From Gemmatimonas sp. (GTDB taxonomy: Bacteria; Gemmatimonadota; Gemmatimonadetes; Gemmatimonadales; Gemmatimonadaceae): DNA of 64,000 bases. The DNA lies in contig NZ_JANPLK010000083.1 of assembly GCF_031426495.1 (NCBI RefSeq), forward strand, positions 56,941 through 120,940, read 5' to 3'. The notes under the pieces are model-generated. The model was not told the DNA's origin and searched no databases. It saw only the letters and a program-made list of their open reading frames with translations. Shown piece after piece: positions 59,520 to 64,000 of the stretch (its first letter is position 1; each line of letters starts with the position of its first letter). The translations under genes were made by a program, and so were the position numbers.

Positions 59520-60808
59520 CAGCGCACCGCCAGCGACTTGACGCGGGATTCGAGTACGCGATGGAAGTCAGTCAGCACGCCGTCGATCTGCTGGAGCTCC
59601 TTCCGGAGTGCTTCTGCCGTCGCCGCGCCACCGCTCTGGAGATGACCGGCCGCGGTGCGGGCCCCTTTCGACAGATCATCGACCGCGCTGTGCGCAGAAC
59701 GGGCGCGCTCACTCAGCGTCACGAGTTCGGTCGCGGCCAACCGTGCATTCCCCGCCACCATGTCATCGACGCGTTGGATTCCTGCCCACAGGGCCTCGAG
59801 GCGCGTGGTGGGATCCGGGATGCGGTCGATCGTCCCGAGCACCTCGGCGGTGAGATTCACGAAGGATTCGGCCGACTGCCCAATGTTCCGGAGCCCACGA
59901 CTGTATTCAGTTTCCAGTTTTTCGTGCATCGTGGCGAGCGTACCATGTGCACGGTCCAGCTCGCGCTGCCATTCCTCGCGCTGCCCCTGCAGCTCGGCAC
60001 CGAGTTCACGTTGTGTCCGTGCGGCCACCGCGATTGACTCGGACAGCGAGTGGTCAATCTTCGTGCGATGTTCAACGATGCGTTCGAGGATCTGCGTGAC
60101 GTGCGCGCCGACCAGATCATTCTGTCCGGCGAGCGACGATGACAGGGCGCTTGCTGCGCCGGAGAGATTGTCCGACTGCTCTCCAACCACATTGCCGAAA
60201 CGTTCCACCGCCGTTTCGATGGCCGCGGACGCCGTCGTCACCGTTCGCTTCAACTGCGCCAATGCTTCATTCGTCAACAGGAGCGCATCATCCGCCTGTC
60301 GAATGGTCTGGCTGATCGCTGTTCCGTCAAACTGTTGCGCGAGCTGGCTGGTGCTCGCCACGAGTTCCTTTTGGGCCGCGAGCAGCGTCAGCATTTCTCC
60401 GCGCATGCGCTCGTCCGTCGCAGTGCTGACGGCACCCATGGCCAGAACCCGGACCTGACGCGCCGTCAGCCCCACGATCGTGAGCAGAAAGCCCGCCGCA
60501 AGGTCGTGCACGAACGGCAACACATTCAGCACCTGCGGCCCGGTCGTGCTACCGGCATCGGCACCAATCGGCGCGAGCTTCCACAAGCCGGCGGCCAACA
60601 GCACGAGCGTGAGCAGAAACCCTAGGAAGTAGCTGGCGTCGGCCACCTCCTCATCATGTCCATCGCGCCAGGACAGCACCATATGCGCCAGAATCGCGGC
60701 AATGCCGCTGCCAACCGCTTGGATATGATTGTTGGCCATGGTCGCAAACCAGACCAGCAGGCCACCGATCACGAGGGCCGCGAGAAATTGCCATGCTTTG
60801 CGTTTCAT
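59519..60808 (-). CDS. Four-helix membrane protein with long coiled coil
   Basis: The 429-residue protein has four hydrophobic helices in the first 125 residues (AWQFLAALVIGGLLVWF, GSGIAAILAHMVLSW, YFLGFLLTLVLLAAGLW, LAAGFLLTIVGLTA), then about 300 residues of helical coiled coil. The layout resembles MotA/ExbB-type proteins with a tail, such as ZorA, or chemoreceptor-like signalling helices. No conserved motif was found to decide. ATG 60808 is chosen: the frame upstream overlaps the penicillin-binding gene. The next gene overlaps by one base. Confidence 0.65.
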   Translation of the reverse strand: MKRKAWQFLAALVIGGLLVWFATMANNHIQAVGSGIAAILAHMVLSWRDGHDEEVADASYFLGFLLTLVLLAAGLWKLAPIGADAGSTTGPQVLNVLPFVHDLAAGFLLTIVGLTARQVRVLAMGAVSTATDERMRGEMLTLLAAQKELVASTSQLAQQFDGTAISQTIRQADDALLLTNEALAQLKRTVTTASAAIETAVERFGNVVGEQSDNLSGAASALSSSLAGQNDLVGAHVTQILERIVEHRTKIDHSLSESIAVAARTQRELGAELQGQREEWQRELDRAHGTLATMHEKLETEYSRGLRNIGQSAESFVNLTAEVLGTIDRIPDPTTRLEALWAGIQRVDDMVAGNARLAATELVTLSERARSAHSAVDDLSKGARTAAGHLQSGGAATAEALRKELQQIDGVLTDFHRVLESRVKSLAVR

Positions 60809-60830
60809 GCCTTTGTGGGAAATGAGGGGG

Positions 60831-63098
60831 TCATTGTTTGTCCTTGGCTGGCGCGGCGGAACAGCCGGACAGCCGCTTCCAATGGTGCTCGAGCACGCCG
60901 GGCAGATACCGCGTGGCGAATTCGACGTGCACACCAGGCAACGCCGCAGCTCCCGTCCGCCGGATCTCTTCGCGGTTGAAGTCGAAGTACGCGACCACGG
61001 CCAAACCGCATTTCAATGCAGCGCTGCGCGACGTGGACGCGGGCTGTCCGACGGCAAGGGCCAGTACCTTCACGGCGAGATCGTCCGGGCTCGCTTCGTT
61101 CAGCGTGCCTGTTTTCGCCAGCACGACCACCTGTGGCCCGAGGACGCGTTCGAGCACCGAGTTCAACGGCGCCGCCGTGCCGCGCGCGCCAACCTCGGCG
61201 AGCGCGCCGCGTACGCGGCGCATCGCGCTGGCGACGGAATCCCGCACAAGCGGAGTGCCTTTGGGAGGTCCTGCCTGTAGAAACGAGAGCGAGACCTCAC
61301 GATCGGTTGCGATGCGTGCGTACGACTGCGCGACGCCGAGCAGTGTCCAGCGATTTTCCCATCCCCCGAAGGCGTAGCGCGCCAGCCAATCCACCGGCGT
61401 TGCGGTACCGCTGGCCGACAGGAGCCACGGACGCGATTCGTATGGCACCAGCGAGGGATCAGCGACAGCGGACACGATACCGCCCGCGCTTCGACTGTCG
61501 ACATCCCAAAATGGGACGGTGCGCCCAGTAGTTCGCCCGGCATACGCGTCCACATCGAACGCCAGTGCAAGACCGTCCGCGATATCCGAACGCTCCAGCA
61601 CCGCGTGCGGAACAGACGCTCCGTCTCGCGATGGGGTATACCCGTTGCGACGCAGCGATCGCATCAAGAGCTCGGCCGCATATCGATTACTTGAGCACCG
61701 CAGGAACGCATCGAAATCAATGCGCGCCCCACAACCATTGGCGTCGTTCCGAAACGGCTGCGACAGCGGTGCGCCATCCACGGCGGTGACCACCGGTCCG
61801 CCGTAGTCCACCACGAGATCACCAAGCGTCGGATTGCGCGCCAGAATTGCAGCGGCCACGATCGGCTTCACCACGGAGCCCACGAGGCGCGGCTCGAATG
61901 AAATCAGCGGGTCACCCGGAGCCGTGCGCCAAGGCTCCACCACGGCACGCACCCGACCGGTGGCGAGATCCACGACCACGACCGCCATCGCGTCGAGGAG
62001 TTTCCCTCGCTCCGCGAAGTAGCCGCCGGCGACCTGCTCGAGCTCCGCCGAAAGACTGGCGTCGAGACTGAGCCTGAGCGCGCTGCCTCCGTCGGGCCAT
62101 CGGGCGGACCGCCCCGCGCGGCTGAAGAAGCCAATGGTCGATTGCGACTGTTCCACGAGCTGACGCCGGCCGTTGACCCACTGTTCGGCCGCCAGATACC
62201 CGCCGGCGACGCCCGACAACAGGAAGGGACCGGTGGAGCGAAGATCGCCGAGTGCCCCTTGCGACACACGGAGACCGCGCGCCGTCGTCGAGCGTCCATT
62301 GAGCCACATCCGGCGCCCTCGGTATGTGTCGAGGTACATCGAGGATTCCACGAGCGCCTTGTCGACCGCAAGGTCGTAGAATCGCTCCACGCCGGATCCG
62401 AGCACGGCACCGCAGTACAACAGCGCCCGCGTCGGCCCGGCCCTTACTTCACAGACATGCCCGTTCACCGTGGCCCGGCTACCGCTGCTGTTCGGCAACA
62501 GCGGGATGCTCCCTGTCTGACCAACCAACGCCACTCCGGCACTCGCATCCGCGGTAATCACCTCCCGCCATTCGCGTTCGGCCACCGGCGAGCGCACGAT
62601 CAACCCCGCCGCATTCGCCTGGTCAGCCAAGCGGAGCCCACCGCCGGACGCGCGGACGGAGCGCAGGATATTGCCCGGGTCTGCCGGCTGATCGCGCCGC
62701 CGTTCGGTCGAGCCAAGCGCCTGCCGTACGGCTGCGTCGTTGAAACGGGCAATCTGATCACGGAGAAACCCACCGACCGCCAGCGACGGCTCCGCCAGCG
62801 TATCGCCCACCACGGCGATCGTGTCCACCCACACCGAGTCCAATCCCAACCGCGAGATTCGCAGCGGTACGATTCGCGCGATACTGTCCGGCCCGAGCCC
62901 CTCCAGCGTGCGTTCCAGCTCTTCGATCGTGTTCCGGTAGGTGAGATCGCTGCGCAAGCTGGCATTACGCGCAACGACGGCGGTCTTCAGCATGGTGAAG
63001 AGCACCAGACCGATCGTCACGATGATGAGTCCCACGTCCAGCCGATACCACTCGTCCCGCACTTTCGCCCAGCGTGCCGCCATCCGTACTTTGCTCAT
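60831..63098 (-). CDS. Penicillin-binding protein, class B-like transpeptidase
   Basis: The 755-residue protein has one membrane helix (about residues 20-40), a non-penicillin-binding region to about residue 385, and a complete transpeptidase domain. The active Ser-Lys is GSVVKP (SxxK), the SxN motif is CSSNRY and the KTG motif is VVLAKTGTLNEA. It is larger than FtsI/PBP2 (about 590-630). It overlaps the SEDS gene (ATGA), the standard SEDS-PBP pairing, but is followed by membrane/coiled-coil genes rather than cell-division genes. It is probably a specialised cell-wall synthase subunit. Confidence 0.85.
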   Translation of the reverse strand: MSKVRMAARWAKVRDEWYRLDVGLIIVTIGLVLFTMLKTAVVARNASLRSDLTYRNTIEELERTLEGLGPDSIARIVPLRISRLGLDSVWVDTIAVVGDTLAEPSLAVGGFLRDQIARFNDAAVRQALGSTERRRDQPADPGNILRSVRASGGGLRLADQANAAGLIVRSPVAEREWREVITADASAGVALVGQTGSIPLLPNSSGSRATVNGHVCEVRAGPTRALLYCGAVLGSGVERFYDLAVDKALVESSMYLDTYRGRRMWLNGRSTTARGLRVSQGALGDLRSTGPFLLSGVAGGYLAAEQWVNGRRQLVEQSQSTIGFFSRAGRSARWPDGGSALRLSLDASLSAELEQVAGGYFAERGKLLDAMAVVVVDLATGRVRAVVEPWRTAPGDPLISFEPRLVGSVVKPIVAAAILARNPTLGDLVVDYGGPVVTAVDGAPLSQPFRNDANGCGARIDFDAFLRCSSNRYAAELLMRSLRRNGYTPSRDGASVPHAVLERSDIADGLALAFDVDAYAGRTTGRTVPFWDVDSRSAGGIVSAVADPSLVPYESRPWLLSASGTATPVDWLARYAFGGWENRWTLLGVAQSYARIATDREVSLSFLQAGPPKGTPLVRDSVASAMRRVRGALAEVGARGTAAPLNSVLERVLGPQVVVLAKTGTLNEASPDDLAVKVLALAVGQPASTSRSAALKCGLAVVAYFDFNREEIRRTGAAALPGVHVEFATRYLPGVLEHHWKRLSGCSAAPAKDKQ

Positions 63099-64000
63099 AC
63101 GGTACCCTCGGCGGTGTGGATGGCCCCGGTCACGAGCATGCCGATCACGCCCGCGCAGATCGCCACGTCACTCCACGCATTGAGCCCCAGGAATGGCATG
63201 TTCTGCCCGGTAATCGGCAAGGCGCCGACATTCGAGAGCGCCACGTACACCGCCGGTACGACGACGATGAGGACGGCCACGAGAAAGAGCGCGCGCGTGG
63301 CGCGCATCGTCGGGCCGTCGTTCGTGGATGACAGCGTGACGAGTCTCCCCACGGCGTACGTCAGCATCAGGTACGCGAGGAGCAACAGAATACCGCCCAG
63401 TGCTCCGTGCTCAGCGAGGACGTACACGGAGTAGCTGTTCTCGGCGTACGACACCGCCTCCGCCACCCCGCGTTCCCCCACCACCGCACGCCCAAGTCCG
63501 GCACCGGTGAAGCCCGCGCTCGCGTACGCGGCGGCCCCCCAGATCTGCTCGATGGAAGGCACGAGCAGGTCACGCGGCTGTCCGGGTGTGGCGGACATCA
63601 GCAGCTCCTCGGCCAACGCCTGATCGCTGGTGGCGATGCCGCGAGCCGCCGCGCGCGCAAAGGGTTCGCTCAGAAAGGCGGGAAGCGGTACCCCGAGTAA
63701 GCGCCCCATCTGGTCGAACGCGGCCGCCTTGGCCTCATGCGTCTCGGCACGGCGAATGTCATTCACCGCGGGGAAGAGCACTTTGGTGGAGATCACGACC
63801 AACACAAGGCCACCGAAGAAGAGCGGTGGGAGCCACGTGCGTTTATACCGCGAGACTGCCCGTCCGGCCGCGAGGTAGGAGGAGACGCCAATGGGCACGA
63901 GCATCACGAGAAACAGCCCCATGTCGAGCACTGCCAGCGGAAGCAGCATGACCATGAGAGCGATGGGCGGCAGAACACCAACGAGCAACCGACCAGTCGC
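63095..64000 (-). CDS. SEDS-family protein (FtsW/RodA-like), 5' end outside window
   Basis: The visible 301 residues hold at least eight hydrophobic helices and a large periplasmic loop. Its end, GALPITGQNMPFLGLNAWSDVAICAGVIGML, corresponds to the GxxPxxGxxLPFxSxGGSS segment of FtsW/RodA. The frame stays open to the window edge, so the start is missing. At the position of the catalytic Asp (HTDFIF in RodA/FtsW) it reads AENSYS, with Asn aligned to Asp by eye. Normal polymerase activity is therefore uncertain. Confidence 0.78.
   Translation of the reverse strand, partial: ATGRLLVGVLPPIALMVMLLPLAVLDMGLFLVMLVPIGVSSYLAAGRAVSRYKRTWLPPLFFGGLVLVVISTKVLFPAVNDIRRAETHEAKAAAFDQMGRLLGVPLPAFLSEPFARAAARGIATSDQALAEELLMSATPGQPRDLLVPSIEQIWGAAAYASAGFTGAGLGRAVVGERGVAEAVSYAENSYSVYVLAEHGALGGILLLLAYLMLTYAVGRLVTLSSTNDGPTMRATRALFLVAVLIVVVPAVYVALSNVGALPITGQNMPFLGLNAWSDVAICAGVIGMLVTGAIHTAEGTV

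Overview
The window is a GC-rich, densely coding chromosomal segment, probably from a Gemmatimonadota (Gemmatimonas-like) bacterium. This is inferred from the flagellar gene order, PEP-CTERM and TAT-exported proteins, sensor kinases, secreted peptidases and style of repeats; no rRNA or other marker gene is present to prove it. The organism has two membranes (P-ring and L-ring genes, lipoproteins) and probably swims.

1-21,460 is a flagellar locus: the tail of flgE, then fliL-fliM-fliN-fliOP (fused), fliQ-fliR-flhB-flhA-flhF-flhG-fliA plus a SwrB-position membrane protein, then flgF-flgG-flgA-flgH-flgI-flgJ-flgN-flgK-csrA, a histidine-kinase-like pseudokinase on the other strand, and motA-motB. 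Three transcription units (fliL, fliQ, flgF) each carry a sigma-54 type -24/-12 element 32-38 bases before the start codon after allowing 12 bases to the transcription start. Each also has the same palindrome, CGGCA-N5-TGCCG, 115-150 bases further upstream. Together these read as a sigma-54 flagellar regulon with its own enhancer-protein site.

21,556-35,690 holds an EAL-HDOD signalling protein, a glycine-zipper lipoprotein, an ABC exporter pair, an acidic protein, a GlcG/HbpS-like protein, two PAS histidine kinases flanking a DUF1289 gene, an FKBP isomerase, and an ECF sigma factor followed by an anti-sigma/thioredoxin-like fusion. Gaps contain short tandem repeats (7-base units) and long imperfect hairpins of several unrelated sequence families.

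35,755-50,247 holds a Phd/PIN toxin-antitoxin pair, a periplasmic-type molybdenum aldehyde oxidoreductase (paoABC-like), a PEP-CTERM protein with two ferritin-like proteins, two alpha/beta hydrolases, a glycosyltransferase / acyltransferase / beta-propeller cluster, and an ABA4-like membrane protein.

50,255-64,000 is accessory: a solitary HigA, a DUF2283 pair, a HigBA unit with a truncated toxin, an M28 peptidase, a DprA-like plus ComF-like phosphoribosyltransferase pair, an orphan ParD-like antitoxin, a 'mobile mystery protein A' gene next to a dead macro-domain gene, and a tightly coupled minus-strand operon. That operon joins a SEDS-family membrane protein, a class B-like penicillin-binding protein, a four-helix membrane/coiled-coil protein, a one-helix periplasmic protein and a small basic protein. 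The last operon and the DprA/phosphoribosyltransferase pair are the best candidates for undescribed systems. No tRNA, rRNA, CRISPR array or intact insertion sequence was seen.
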